DNA from: Mesobacillus subterraneus
GTDB lineage: Bacteria > Bacillota > Bacilli > Bacillales > Cytobacillaceae
Reading direction: 5' to 3'
Length of the DNA stretch: 64,000 nt
NCBI RefSeq assembly: GCF_023715485.1
Contig: NZ_JAMBOF010000013.1
Coordinates: 51,137-115,136 of the forward strand
In this document: one piece after another, positions 42,819 to 51,587 of the stretch
Layout of the letters: each line of letters begins with the position of its first letter
How positions within the stretch are numbered: the first letter of the stretch is position 1
Program-made: the position numbers and the translations under genes
Notes under the pieces: generated by a model
The model's database searches: none
What the model was told of the DNA's origin: nothing
The model's input: the letters and a program-made list of their open reading frames with translations, nothing else

Positions 42819-43609
42819 CTGGATTTGCATGTAAAAGACACACTGCCAAGCTCGGCGAATTGGACAAGGACGTTATCGTTCGGCTCGAAGGAAATGGCCT
42901 CAGAAACCGCACCGCTCAAGATGACGTCTCCCTTTTTAATCCCTTTGCCAACCTCTCCTAGCTTGTTAACCGCCCAGGCTACAGATGTTGCCGGGTGCCC
43001 AAGTACTGCAGCACTTGAACCGGTTTGGACAACCTGTCCGTTTTTCGACATCACCATGCCTAGCTGCCCTAACTCCAGCTCCTTTGGTGACATCCACTTG
43101 CTGCCGATCAGGAATTTCGAGGAGGAGCAATTATCAGCGATGACATCTGCCAGCGTAAACTTAAAGTTCAGGTAGCGGCTATCAATGATTTCGATGGCAG
43201 GCGCTACGAACTTCGTGACCCCTAGTACATCCTTAGCGGTTACGTCCGTTCCCTGTAAATCTTCTTGGATAAAAAAAGCAATCTCCGGCTCTGCTTTTGG
43301 GTGGATGAAATCCGTAAAATCAAGCGGTTCCCACTCTAAAGCGAGCATGTCATCAGTCAGGTATCCGTAAATTGCTTCATGGACTCCCATCATCTGCTGC
43401 TTCGCCTTGCTCGTCAATCCCAGCTTCAACCCGATTTTCCGAGCACCGTCCTTCTCTCGTCTCTCTATTAATTTTTCTTGGATCGAATAAGCATCAGCAA
43501 AGCTTAACTCCGGATAACGGTCCGTTACTTTTACGACCTCACGACGCTCTTTTTCGGCAGAATACAAGTATTCTACGATTTCAAGATCAACACCTTTTGT
43601 AATCGTCAT
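42812..43609 (-). CDS. 4-oxalocrotonate decarboxylase (DmpH-like)
   Basis: A 265-residue fumarylacetoacetate-hydrolase-fold enzyme. It resembles DmpH rather than DmpE in YPELSFADAYSIQ, KIGLKLGLTSKAKQQMMGV, IIDSRYLNFKFTLADVIADN and SSAAVLGHPATSVAW. It would remove CO2 from 4-oxalocrotonate to give 2-hydroxypenta-2,4-dienoate, normally in complex with the hydratase. It starts four bases after the aldolase gene. Confidence 0.87.
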   Translation of the reverse strand: MTITKGVDLEIVEYLYSAEKERREVVKVTDRYPELSFADAYSIQEKLIERREKDGARKIGLKLGLTSKAKQQMMGVHEAIYGYLTDDMLALEWEPLDFTDFIHPKAEPEIAFFIQEDLQGTDVTAKDVLGVTKFVAPAIEIIDSRYLNFKFTLADVIADNCSSSKFLIGSKWMSPKELELGQLGMVMSKNGQVVQTGSSAAVLGHPATSVAWAVNKLGEVGKGIKKGDVILSGAVSEAISFEPNDNVLVQFAELGSVSFTCKSST

Positions 43610-43612
43610 TCC

Positions 43613-44650
43613 CTACACCTCCAGCTTCCGTGCTTTTGCCAGTTCAGCAGCGACGTCAAGGATCATATCCTCCTGGCCGCCAACCACCTTCTTCTTGCCC
43701 AGCTCTATTAAAATATCTCTTGAATCGATTCCAAATCTTTGGCCGGCGCGCTCTGCATGCAGCAGGAAACTGGAATAGACGCCAGCATAGCCTAACACAA
43801 GGCTGCCTCTATTAATCTCCTGCGGCCTAGGAATCATCGGGCCGACTGTATGTTCAGCCAGATCCATCATTTTATAAATATCAATTCCCAAGTCGACGCC
43901 CATCCGGTTTAATACGGATAAAAGCACCTCCGTCTGTGCATTCCCGGCACCGGCACCGAGACAGCGGATACTGCCATCGATTCTCGTCGCTCCCTCTTCA
44001 ATCGCAGCCAAAGAGTTCGCAACTGCTAGTGAGAGATTGTTATGAGCATGGAATCCAACTTCAATAGAAATTGAGTCTCGTAAAGCGGCGATTCTTTCTT
44101 TTACTTCATGTGGTAAAAGCGCTCCGGCAGAATCGGTCACATAGACAGCCTGTGCCCCGTAACTCTCCATCAGCTTCGCCTGCTCCACCAATTTTTCCGG
44201 CGGTGCCATATGCGCCATCATCAGGAAGCCTAGAGTCTCCATTCCAAGTTCTCGCGCCATGCTGATATGCTGTGCGGAAACATCCGCTTCCGTTACATGC
44301 GTCGCCACCCGGACAAGACTTGCACCTAATTCATGCGCCTGCTTCAGTTCATGTACCGTTCCGATTCCGGGGATAAGCAGCACCGCAACCTTAGAGTTTT
44401 GACACTCATCAACCGCCGCTTCAATTAATTTCATCTCATCCACCAACGATTTTCCATACTGAAGCGTCGAGCCGCCCAATCCATCCCCATGGCTCACTTC
44501 GATATAATGCATTCCTGCGTCATCAAGCTCCCTGGCGACACGGCGGACCTGCTCTTCTGTATATTGATGCAGCATGACATGGCTGCCGTCACGCAGGCAG
44601 ACTTCCGTAATTTTGATCGGCTTATCACTTTTGCGCTTCAACCCATTCAC
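43613..44650 (-). CDS. 4-hydroxy-2-oxovalerate aldolase (DmpG/MhpE-like)
   Basis: A 345-residue metal-dependent aldolase of the HMGL/DRE-TIM family. Metal and catalytic residues fit LRDGSH (R20, D21, H24) and FHAHNN (H201, H203). The C-terminal DmpG communication domain (GKKKVVGGQEDMILDVA) is present. It splits 4-hydroxy-2-oxovalerate into pyruvate and acetaldehyde, which is channelled to the dehydrogenase encoded immediately upstream; the two genes abut. Confidence 0.93.
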   Translation of the reverse strand: MNGLKRKSDKPIKITEVCLRDGSHVMLHQYTEEQVRRVARELDDAGMHYIEVSHGDGLGGSTLQYGKSLVDEMKLIEAAVDECQNSKVAVLLIPGIGTVHELKQAHELGASLVRVATHVTEADVSAQHISMARELGMETLGFLMMAHMAPPEKLVEQAKLMESYGAQAVYVTDSAGALLPHEVKERIAALRDSISIEVGFHAHNNLSLAVANSLAAIEEGATRIDGSIRCLGAGAGNAQTEVLLSVLNRMGVDLGIDIYKMMDLAEHTVGPMIPRPQEINRGSLVLGYAGVYSSFLLHAERAGQRFGIDSRDILIELGKKKVVGGQEDMILDVAAELAKARKLEV

Positions 44651-45541
44651 CTAGCCTTTCGATTCGACGCTCTGTTTTTCAAGCATATGGACGGCAAAAT
44701 CCTCTGCTACCCGAGTTGCCGCTGCGGTCATGATGTCAAGATTCCCCGCGTAAATCGGGAAGTAGTCCCCCGCACCCTCGACTTCGATGAAGACAGTCAC
44801 TTTGTTTCCATCAAACAACGGCTCCTGCTTCAGGCGGTAGCCTGGGACATATTGTTTTACTGTTTCGACCATCTGCTCAATCGATTTTGTGATCGAAGCT
44901 TCGTCCATATTTTTCACTTCACAATATATCGTGTCGCGCATCAAAATCGGCGGCTCAGCCGGATTCAGGATAATCAGAGCCTTCCCTTGATCGGCCCCGC
45001 CCACTTCCTCAATCCCACGGCGAGTCGTGAGCGTGAACTCATCAATATTTGCACGCGTTCCCGGACCAGCACTCTTGGAAGAAATCGTCGCGACAATTTC
45101 CGCATAGCTGACATCCGCTGCCGAGTTGATCGCATGGACAATCGGAATCGTCGCTTGCCCGCCGCACGTAATCATATTCAAATTCTTCTCATCCAGATAA
45201 GTATCTGTTTTTACAGCCGGAGAAACGAATGGTCCCCTTGCCGCAGGAGTCAAATCAATCGCAAGCTTACCCATTTCAGCGAGTACCTTTGCATGCCTTA
45301 CATGAGTCTTCGCCGATGTCGCATCGAACACGATGTCTGCGATATCAGGATTGTCCATCAATGCCTGGATTCCATTATCAAAGGCAAGATAGCCACGTTC
45401 CTTCGCACGCTTCAAGCCATCCGACTCCGGATCGATCCCGATCATCGCCGTAAGCTCGATGACTTCGCTCCGTTCAAGCTTATACATTAAATCGGTACCG
45501 ATATTGCCGGAACCAATGATCGCTGCTTTGATTTTTGCCAA
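44651..45541 (-). CDS. Acetaldehyde dehydrogenase, acylating (DmpF/MhpF-like)
   Basis: A 296-residue NAD- and CoA-dependent enzyme that turns acetaldehyde into acetyl-CoA. It shows the Rossmann motif IGSGNIGTD (9-17), the catalytic Cys126 in [11 protein letters not shown] and [12 protein letters not shown]. Length is typical. It forms the bifunctional complex with the aldolase. A 333-codon frame antisense to it is a coding shadow. Confidence 0.94.
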   Translation of the reverse strand: MAKIKAAIIGSGNIGTDLMYKLERSEVIELTAMIGIDPESDGLKRAKERGYLAFDNGIQALMDNPDIADIVFDATSAKTHVRHAKVLAEMGKLAIDLTPAARGPFVSPAVKTDTYLDEKNLNMITCGGQATIPIVHAINSAADVSYAEIVATISSKSAGPGTRANIDEFTLTTRRGIEEVGGADQGKALIILNPAEPPILMRDTIYCEVKNMDEASITKSIEQMVETVKQYVPGYRLKQEPLFDGNKVTVFIEVEGAGDYFPIYAGNLDIMTAAATRVAEDFAVHMLEKQSVESKG

Positions 45542-45553
45542 CTTTTACACCTC

Positions 45554-46333
45554 CTACTCAAAAGTGACGGATACGGATCCCACAGGACCGAACTGCGCCG
45601 TAATCGTATCGCCTTCTTGGACGGTGACAGCCGCAGAGAGCGCTCCTGGTAAAATCAATTCACCAGCCTTAAGCGAAATTCCGAACTCATGAAGCTTATT
45701 TGCCAGCCACGCAATCGCATGTGCTGGATGTCCAAGAGCCGCTGCACCCGAACCAGTAGCTACCATTTCATTGTTTTTGAAAAAAGTCATTCCTACACTT
45801 CGCAGGTCAATTCCATCTATCTCAGTCATTTGCTCTCCGACCACGACCATGGCAGAACTGCCATTATCAGCAACGGTGTCGACTAGTCCGATCTTCCAAT
45901 CCGCAATCCGGCTGTCGATAATTTCCAAAGTTGGCACAACATATTTTGTTGCCATCAGAACTTCAAGGAAAGTGACATTAGGCCCCTTGAGGTCCTCCCC
46001 AAGCACGAAGCCAATTTCCGCTTCGATTTTCGGGCTCAGAAAGTTGGACATCTTCACTTTACCGCCGTTCGGCACTTTCATATCATCAAGCAAATGGCCG
46101 TAATCAGGCTCATCGACACCTAGCATCTTTTGCATTGCCACGCTTGTAAGGCCGACCTTTTTGCCGATAACCGTACGACCTTGTTCTAGCTTTCTTTTTA
46201 AAACTTCCAGCTGGACATTGTAGGCATCCGTTACATTAAGGTTTTCGTATTGTGCAGTCAGCGGAGGTACCGCATTCTTGCTTTTTTCCGCTTCAAGCAA
46301 CGTTTCAGCAATATTTTCAATTGTTGCGCTCAT
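45554..46333 (-). CDS. 2-hydroxypenta-2,4-dienoate hydratase (DmpE-like)
   Basis: A 259-residue protein of the same fold as the decarboxylase but closer to DmpE: VIGKKVGLTSVAMQKMLGVD, IIDSRIADWKIGLVDTVADN and GISLKAGELILPGALSAAV. It would hydrate 2-hydroxypentadienoate to 4-hydroxy-2-oxovalerate. The ATG at 46333 is preferred, with AAAAGGAGGGTG upstream. It is the first gene after a 440-bp repeat-filled gap. Confidence 0.87.
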   Translation of the reverse strand: MSATIENIAETLLEAEKSKNAVPPLTAQYENLNVTDAYNVQLEVLKRKLEQGRTVIGKKVGLTSVAMQKMLGVDEPDYGHLLDDMKVPNGGKVKMSNFLSPKIEAEIGFVLGEDLKGPNVTFLEVLMATKYVVPTLEIIDSRIADWKIGLVDTVADNGSSAMVVVGEQMTEIDGIDLRSVGMTFFKNNEMVATGSGAAALGHPAHAIAWLANKLHEFGISLKAGELILPGALSAAVTVQEGDTITAQFGPVGSVSVTFE

Positions 46334-46389
46334 GAAATCACCCTCCTTTTCTATTAAAATCTGCAATTAAGCAGGTGAACTCGCTATTA

Positions 46390-46765
46390 AAATCGCGATA
46401 TTACAAGTTGAGATACCAGTTGTCCTGGATTTAATGCCAGATGGAGAACTTTTAATTCCAGTTGGACAGCCATTTCACTGTTTGGAGCAAAAATATTCCC
46501 CTTGGAACAAGATATAATCCCCGTTAGGATTGATATAATCCCCGTTAGGACTGATATAATCCCCGTGGAACTGCTTTTATTCCCCATTTAACTGCTTTTT
46601 CCTAGTACCGGCTTATATATTTTTGCTTAATCAGACTTAATATCCTGTTGAAGCAATTTATCGACGGTTGGACAGCTTTTTTAGATGGTAGGAGCAAATA
46701 TATCTCCGGTTGGACAACTTTTATTTCCGGTTTCAGTAAATGTATCACTGGTTGGAATCTAAAAA
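46390..46765. repeat. Degenerate 21-bp tandem repeat region
   Basis: Three near-exact units (GATATAATCCCCGTTAGGAT, T or C variants) repeat with a 21-base period at 46510-46572. They lie within a longer run of drifted units (CCAGTTGGACAGC, CGGTTGGACAAC and similar). The period gives an open frame with a seven-residue repeat (TGIISVL), but no ribosome site. It fills the gap between nbaE and the hydratase gene and may separate two transcripts. Confidence 0.72.
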
Positions 46766-46775
46766 AGACATATTT

Positions 46776-48236
46776 TTAAAGCTTCATCGTAATCGTCTTC
46801 GCTTCGGTATAAAATTCGAAGCTGTGCCTGCCTCCTTCGCGTCCGATGCCGCTCGCTTTTGAGCCGCCAAACGGTGTGCGCAGGTCGCGGTAATACCAGC
46901 AGTTGATCCAGAACAAGCCGGAATTCACTTTTGCCGCAACACGGTGTGCTCGGCGCAAGTCATTCGTCCAGACGACACCAGCCAGTCCGTACATAGAATC
47001 ATTCGCAATCCGTATTGCATCTTCTTCGGTTTTAAAAGGAATCACAACCAGTACCGGCCCGAAAATCTCTTCTTGGGCTACACGCATTTTATTATCGACA
47101 TCATATAAAACAGTAGGTTCATAGAAATTGCCTTCTCCAAGCCCCACTACACGCTTGCCGCCGGTTGCAAGCTTCGCGCCTTCTGCCAGGCCAATCTGGA
47201 CATACTCATCAACCGTCTCCAGGTGACCCTTTGATACGAGAGCGCCCATGTCGGTATTCTCATCAAGCGGGTTGCCGACCTTGATCGCACGGGCCGCTTC
47301 CACAAACTTCTCCATGAACACGTCATAAATGCTTTCCTGCAAAAGCAGCCTGGACCCAGCCAGGCAGATCTCGCCCTGGTTCCTGAAAACCGCTTCGATC
47401 GATCCAGCAATCGCCTCATCCAGATCTGCATCCTCGAAAACGATATTCGCAGATTTGCCGCCAAGCTCCAAAGAAACAGGGATCAGCTGGGACGCGGCGT
47501 TCTGCATCACTGTGCGGCCAGTTGTGCTGTCGCCGACAAATGAAATCCTCCGTACAGAAGGATTACGCGTCATTTCTGTACCGACCGAGCCTCCAGGGCC
47601 CGTAATGATATTCAGCACACCAGGTGGCAGTCCGGCTTCATTTGCGATTTCACCAAGCATCACAGCGCTCAATGTAGTATAGGAAGCCGGTTTCACTACA
47701 ACCGTATTGCCCGCAGCCATCGCAGCCGAAGCTTTCCAGGTCATCTGCATGAAAGGCAAGTTCCACGGAATGATCAAGCTTGTCACACCAGCCGGAGCGT
47801 ATTTGGAATAAGACATATATCGAGCCTGGTCATAATGCTCATGGTTGATGTAGTTCGCCATCTCGGCAAAAAAGCGCAAATTCGCAGCAGCTCGCGGTAT
47901 ATCAAATCCACGGCTCTCCTTGATCGGCTTCCCAACATCAAGCGACTCAACAAGCGCTAGCTCATCGACCTTTTCCATCACCAGGTCAGACATCCTGCAG
48001 AGAATCTTTGACCTCTCGGCAACTGGCATCTCACTCCAGACACCACTTTCAAAGGTCTTCTGCGCGACATCAATCGCGTGCTTCGCGTCCTCGACGCCAG
48101 CCTTCGAAACGGATGCTAGCTTCTTATTCGTCGAAGGATCGATCGTATCGAACGTTTCGCCAGAAATCGCATCACGATATTCACCATTAATAAACAGCTT
48201 GGCGTCTTTTATTGCCTGAGGTTGAGTCAGATTCAT
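46776..48236 (-). CDS. nbaE: 2-aminomuconate 6-semialdehyde dehydrogenase (ALDH family)
   Basis: A 486-residue aldehyde dehydrogenase with N159, E257 in LELGGKSANIV, catalytic C291 in NQGEICLAG and a C-terminal ASGIGREGGRHSFEFYTEAK. It matches the hydroxymuconic/aminomuconic semialdehyde group by length and context. It would oxidise 2-aminomuconate semialdehyde with NAD to 2-aminomuconate. Its ATG overlaps the deaminase stop. Confidence 0.9.
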   Translation of the reverse strand: MNLTQPQAIKDAKLFINGEYRDAISGETFDTIDPSTNKKLASVSKAGVEDAKHAIDVAQKTFESGVWSEMPVAERSKILCRMSDLVMEKVDELALVESLDVGKPIKESRGFDIPRAAANLRFFAEMANYINHEHYDQARYMSYSKYAPAGVTSLIIPWNLPFMQMTWKASAAMAAGNTVVVKPASYTTLSAVMLGEIANEAGLPPGVLNIITGPGGSVGTEMTRNPSVRRISFVGDSTTGRTVMQNAASQLIPVSLELGGKSANIVFEDADLDEAIAGSIEAVFRNQGEICLAGSRLLLQESIYDVFMEKFVEAARAIKVGNPLDENTDMGALVSKGHLETVDEYVQIGLAEGAKLATGGKRVVGLGEGNFYEPTVLYDVDNKMRVAQEEIFGPVLVVIPFKTEEDAIRIANDSMYGLAGVVWTNDLRRAHRVAAKVNSGLFWINCWYYRDLRTPFGGSKASGIGREGGRHSFEFYTEAKTITMKL

Positions 48237-48712
48237 GATAATCCAGCCTCCTCATCCTCTACTTCGACGATCATTTCGACCTCGACCGCATTGTTCAAAG
48301 GGAGCTGCGCCATGCCAACGGCTGAACGGCCATGCTTCCCGCGCTCGCCGAACACTTGCACAAGCAAGTCAGAAGCACCATTCATCACCTTAGGCTGGTC
48401 AGTAAAATCAGGCGTGCTATTCACGAAGCCCAGCACCTTCACTACTCGTTTCACTTTACTTAATTCGCCGAGCTCCTCCTTCAGGACAGTCAACAAATTC
48501 AGCATGCACTGTCTCGCCGCATCATAGCCAATCTCGATCGAGACATCCTCGCCAAGCCGGCCGCGGTATTCATTCGTTCCCTGCCCGGAAGTGAAAATCA
48601 GATTGCCAGTCTTTACGCAGCTGACGTAATTCCCTGCCGCAGGACGGGGAGCCGGCAGGCTCAGGCCTAATTCTTTCAGGCGTTCTTCCGGTGTTACCTG
48701 TAACTTTTCCAT
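48233..48712 (-). CDS. nbaF: 2-aminomuconate deaminase (RidA family)
   Basis: A 159-residue RidA/YER057c-type protein (LIFTSGQGTNEYRG, then GMAQLPLNNAVEVEMIVEVE). Longer RidA homologues in aminomuconate clusters (NbaF/AmnD) hydrolyse 2-aminomuconate to 4-oxalocrotonate and ammonia; the position between the decarboxylase-type amidohydrolase and the dehydrogenase genes supports that. A generic imine deaminase role cannot be excluded from sequence alone. Confidence 0.85.
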   Translation of the reverse strand: MEKLQVTPEERLKELGLSLPAPRPAAGNYVSCVKTGNLIFTSGQGTNEYRGRLGEDVSIEIGYDAARQCMLNLLTVLKEELGELSKVKRVVKVLGFVNSTPDFTDQPKVMNGASDLLVQVFGERGKHGRSAVGMAQLPLNNAVEVEMIVEVEDEEAGLS

Positions 48713-48716
48713 AAAA

Positions 48717-49727
48717 TCAACTCCCCACCTTAACAGGAATATTTAAGAATCTGAGCGCATTTTTACCGAGCATCGCTTCCGTTTGTTCCTTAGACAGTCC
48801 AAGAGTATCGTCAATCACCTTTCCAGGCGGAACTTCCCTCAGCAGGAACGGATAATCAGAACCCATGATAATACGCTCATGGCCAAAATTCTGGAGAAGA
48901 TAATTCAGGTTCACCGGCTCATTCACGAGCGAATCATAGTAAAACTGCTTCGCGTAATGACTTGGCGGCTTATCCAGCAAACGAAGATGCGGCCAAACCT
49001 TCCAGCCCTGGTCAAGGCGAGGCAGAAGGTAAGGCAGCGCGCCTCCGCCATGCGCCAAACAAATTTTCAGCTTTGGGAACTTATCCATGATGCCGCCAAG
49101 GATCAAGCTAGCTCCTGCCAGAGCGGTTTCACTTGGCATTCCCACTGTGTACATGAGGTTGTGGCGCGGCATCCGCTCCTTGCCAAGCGTCTCCCATGGA
49201 TGGATGAACAATGGTACTTCCCACTTCTCCGCCATCTCAAAGAATTCGATGAAACGAGGATCATCGAGATTAACACCATTCACATTCGTGCCAATCTCGA
49301 TCCCGGCCAAGCCCAGTTCATGCTTGCAGCGATCCATTTCGCGGATTGCCACATCCACATTCTGTAACGGCACTGCACCCAAACCGATGAATTTAGTCGG
49401 ATACTGGCTGACAGTTTCAGCAATATAATCATTTTGGACGCGCGCCAGAATTTCCGCCTCCTCAGCAGGAGCCCAGTAAGAGAACGTCACAGGAATCGGC
49501 GAAAGAACCTGCATATCAACGCCTTCGCGCTCCATATCCTTGATCCGCTTCTCGGCACTCCACACCTGGTCGGTCACTTCACGGAATACCTTGCCAGCAA
49601 CCATGATGTTGGCTCCGCATGCACAGGTCCGCTCAAGCGTCGGCCATTTTTCCCCGCCGAAACGCTTCGTCAGTTCACTGAAATTTTCCGGAATGATATG
49701 TGTATGGAAGTCTACTCGCATTTCCAT
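48717..49727 (-). CDS. nbaD: 2-amino-3-carboxymuconate-6-semialdehyde decarboxylase (ACMSD)
   Basis: A 336-residue amidohydrolase-fold decarboxylase. Zinc ligands fit H8 and H10 (DFHTHIIPENF), His in LFIHPWE, His in CLAHGGGALPYLLPR and Asp in MGSDYPF. It removes the 3-carboxyl group from the ring-cleavage product, preventing its spontaneous cyclisation to quinolinate. The gene overlaps the end of nbaC by 16 bp. The start could also be the third codon. Confidence 0.93.
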   Translation of the reverse strand: MEMRVDFHTHIIPENFSELTKRFGGEKWPTLERTCACGANIMVAGKVFREVTDQVWSAEKRIKDMEREGVDMQVLSPIPVTFSYWAPAEEAEILARVQNDYIAETVSQYPTKFIGLGAVPLQNVDVAIREMDRCKHELGLAGIEIGTNVNGVNLDDPRFIEFFEMAEKWEVPLFIHPWETLGKERMPRHNLMYTVGMPSETALAGASLILGGIMDKFPKLKICLAHGGGALPYLLPRLDQGWKVWPHLRLLDKPPSHYAKQFYYDSLVNEPVNLNYLLQNFGHERIIMGSDYPFLLREVPPGKVIDDTLGLSKEQTEAMLGKNALRFLNIPVKVGS

Positions 49728-50251
49728 TCACTCGCTTCTGGCGGCATCATATGACCGCAATTTTTGCACTTGCGAAGCTCTTCGTTGCCGTTAAAGCTTG
49801 CGATTGCTTCCTTCACCTGCAATTCGATATTCGTCAGCTGAATGGTCGCGCGGTGCATCTCGTGGTCGCACTCATCACAGAACCAGACGAAGTCCTCAAG
49901 CTCGCCCTCTGCGCGGTTGCGCTCGATCACAAGTCCAATCGTGTTCGCCACGCGGTGCGGGGAATGCGGTACGTTCGCTGGAAGATGGAACATTTCGCCT
50001 TCCTTCACTTCCACGACCTCACGCTTTCCTTCCGCATTGATGACCTCAACATAGCAGCTTCCCTGGATCTGATAGAAAATTTCTTCAGACGGATCAACGT
50101 GGAAATCGCGTCTCTTGTTTGGCCCGCCCAACAGCATGACCATCAGCTCGGCATCCTTCCAGATCACCTTGTTGTTTACCGGCGGCTTAAGCTGGTCTCT
50201 GTTTTCCTCAATAAATTTCAGCAGATTGATCGGAACAAATTGGCTTTTCAT
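49712..50251 (-). CDS. nbaC: 3-hydroxyanthranilate 3,4-dioxygenase
   Basis: A 179-residue cupin dioxygenase. Iron ligands fit H51, E57 (DFHVDPSEEIFY) and H96; R47 and R100 are near the active site. The bacterial-type rubredoxin-like metal site is complete, with C125, C128, C162 and C165. It opens the ring of 3-hydroxyanthranilate to 2-amino-3-carboxymuconate semialdehyde. A 165-base gap precedes it after the flavin reductase gene. Confidence 0.95.
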   Translation of the reverse strand: MKSQFVPINLLKFIEENRDQLKPPVNNKVIWKDAELMVMLLGGPNKRRDFHVDPSEEIFYQIQGSCYVEVINAEGKREVVEVKEGEMFHLPANVPHSPHRVANTIGLVIERNRAEGELEDFVWFCDECDHEMHRATIQLTNIELQVKEAIASFNGNEELRKCKNCGHMMPPEASEWKCE

Positions 50252-50416
50252 TTTTCCTCGTCTCCCTTCGATTCTTGTAAAATAAATCTTTAACTCTGCA
50301 CATAGAGTCTATTTATTGAAAGCAGGCCACAACCCTGGTTCCATTCATGAAAAAACCAGTCAAAAAACTACGATTGCCTCTTCTCATTTGCAATAATCAC
50401 TACGTTTCTCTAAAAC

Positions 50417-50974
50417 TCACTCGACAATTTGGGCATGGCTGCCTTTTAACGACTTTTGCATATGGACGACTTCATCTGCTAATAGTGAAATTCGCTGTAA
50501 AAGATCCTCATCAACGATTTCATTTTCAGAGTTGAAATGGTCATAATTCGCGTACACATAACTAGGTGCTACAAACGCCCGGAAGTAGCCGGCAATCGGC
50601 TTCAGCTGGTTTTCGATGACCAGGAAATGCTGGTATGTCCCGCCATTGGCGACAAACCCCATCACCTTGCTCCTGAATGCATCAGGATGGATTAAATCAA
50701 ACAGATTTTTCAATACTCCAGGAATCGATCCCTGAAAAATCGGTGTTCCAATCACGTAAAAATCGGCAGATGAAACCTTTTCAATAACAGCTCTTGTATC
50801 ATCTGAATATTTCTCAGTTGGGCGACCATCGCAAAATTGGACATCGTAATCCATCATATCGAGCATTTCCACCTCGATGTCCGGGTACTTCTTTTTGACA
50901 TCATCCAGCACTTTACGGACGACAATCCCCGTCTTCGCACCGATGATTGTGCCTGAAATCCCAAGCAGCTTCAT
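50417..50974 (-). CDS. NAD(P)H-dependent flavin reductase (flavodoxin-like fold)
   Basis: A 185-residue NADPH-dependent FMN-reductase-family protein (LLGISGTIIGAKTG at the N terminus, GTPIFQGSIPGVLKNLFDLI and FVANGGTYQH). By context it supplies reduced FAD to the HpaB-type monooxygenase encoded two genes upstream. An equivalent FAD reductase works with the anthranilate 3-monooxygenase of G. thermodenitrificans NG80-2 (recalled literature). Confidence 0.85.
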   Translation of the reverse strand: MKLLGISGTIIGAKTGIVVRKVLDDVKKKYPDIEVEMLDMMDYDVQFCDGRPTEKYSDDTRAVIEKVSSADFYVIGTPIFQGSIPGVLKNLFDLIHPDAFRSKVMGFVANGGTYQHFLVIENQLKPIAGYFRAFVAPSYVYANYDHFNSENEIVDEDLLQRISLLADEVVHMQKSLKGSHAQIVE

Positions 50975-51017
50975 CTTGGTCCCTCCTATTCTTGTAAACT
51001 ATTTTTTTGCCTAATGA

Positions 51018-51560
51018 CTACTCCTGCTTCCCTGCCGGCCAGCCAAGCAGAGCTTTCGAAAGATGAATTTCACCTTCCGAAATCAGCTGGCGGATTCTCG
51101 TCGAAGAAATCACGCTTCCTTTGGAACAGCAGACTGGCTTCGTGACTCGTACTTTGAAATATTTACTAAGAAGGTCAATGTCCCCCAGCCGGTCCTTTCC
51201 AAAACGGAAATCACCGCCAACCATGATTTCAACCGGATTCAGCTTAGCAAGACTGTCGATGAATTCAAACGCACTCTTTTTCGCATAAACATCATCAAAT
51301 CTGGCAACCACTGCATGCCGGGCATCAAGCTTCTCGATTTTTGCAAGCTTCTCGTTCACGCTGGTCAGCATCCTTGCTCCTTGAAAAAACACACGGGGCG
51401 GAGGATCGAATGTGTACACCACACCTGGAAGCTTCAGTTTCCTGCCTTTTTGCACGGCCTGCCGGATTACGGCTTGATGTCCGCGATGGACTCCGTCAAA
51501 TGCACCAATCGCGACAATGGATTGTGGCAGTTCCAATGAAGAATAAATATGTGCTTCCAT
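51018..51560 (-). CDS. Stand-alone FMN adenylyltransferase (RibF N-domain only)
   Basis: A 180-residue protein with the nucleotidyltransferase motif AIGAFDGVHRGHQ (17-29), FDPPPRVFF, GGDFRFGKDR and ISSTRIRQLI, that is, the complete FAD-synthetase half of RibF. The C-terminal riboflavin kinase domain is missing; the gene ends cleanly at about residue 180, where bifunctional RibF continues for another 120 or more. It should convert FMN plus ATP to FAD for the neighbouring monooxygenase. Start at 51560 with AGGAGGAG upstream. Confidence 0.87.
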   Translation of the reverse strand: MEAHIYSSLELPQSIVAIGAFDGVHRGHQAVIRQAVQKGRKLKLPGVVYTFDPPPRVFFQGARMLTSVNEKLAKIEKLDARHAVVARFDDVYAKKSAFEFIDSLAKLNPVEIMVGGDFRFGKDRLGDIDLLSKYFKVRVTKPVCCSKGSVISSTRIRQLISEGEIHLSKALLGWPAGKQE

Positions 51561-51587
51561 CCATCCTTCTCCTCCTAAAATCACAAT

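Noticed and set aside
44489..45490. Long (333-codon) plus-strand frame antisense to the acetaldehyde dehydrogenase and aldolase genes
   Set aside because: The opposite strand encodes highly conserved enzymes. The antisense frame has no ribosome site, an atypical composition rich in Arg, His and Cys, and is a codon-bias shadow.
46387..46587. 66-codon frame with repeating TGIISVL units
   Set aside because: It is the translation of a 21-bp tandem repeat; the period is a multiple of three, so the frame stays open by arithmetic. No ribosome site.
50334..50360. Hairpin CTGGTT/AACCAG between flavin reductase and nbaC genes as a terminator
   Set aside because: The stem is only six base pairs with a long loop and no T tract, so it is not convincing; the 165-base gap remains unexplained.
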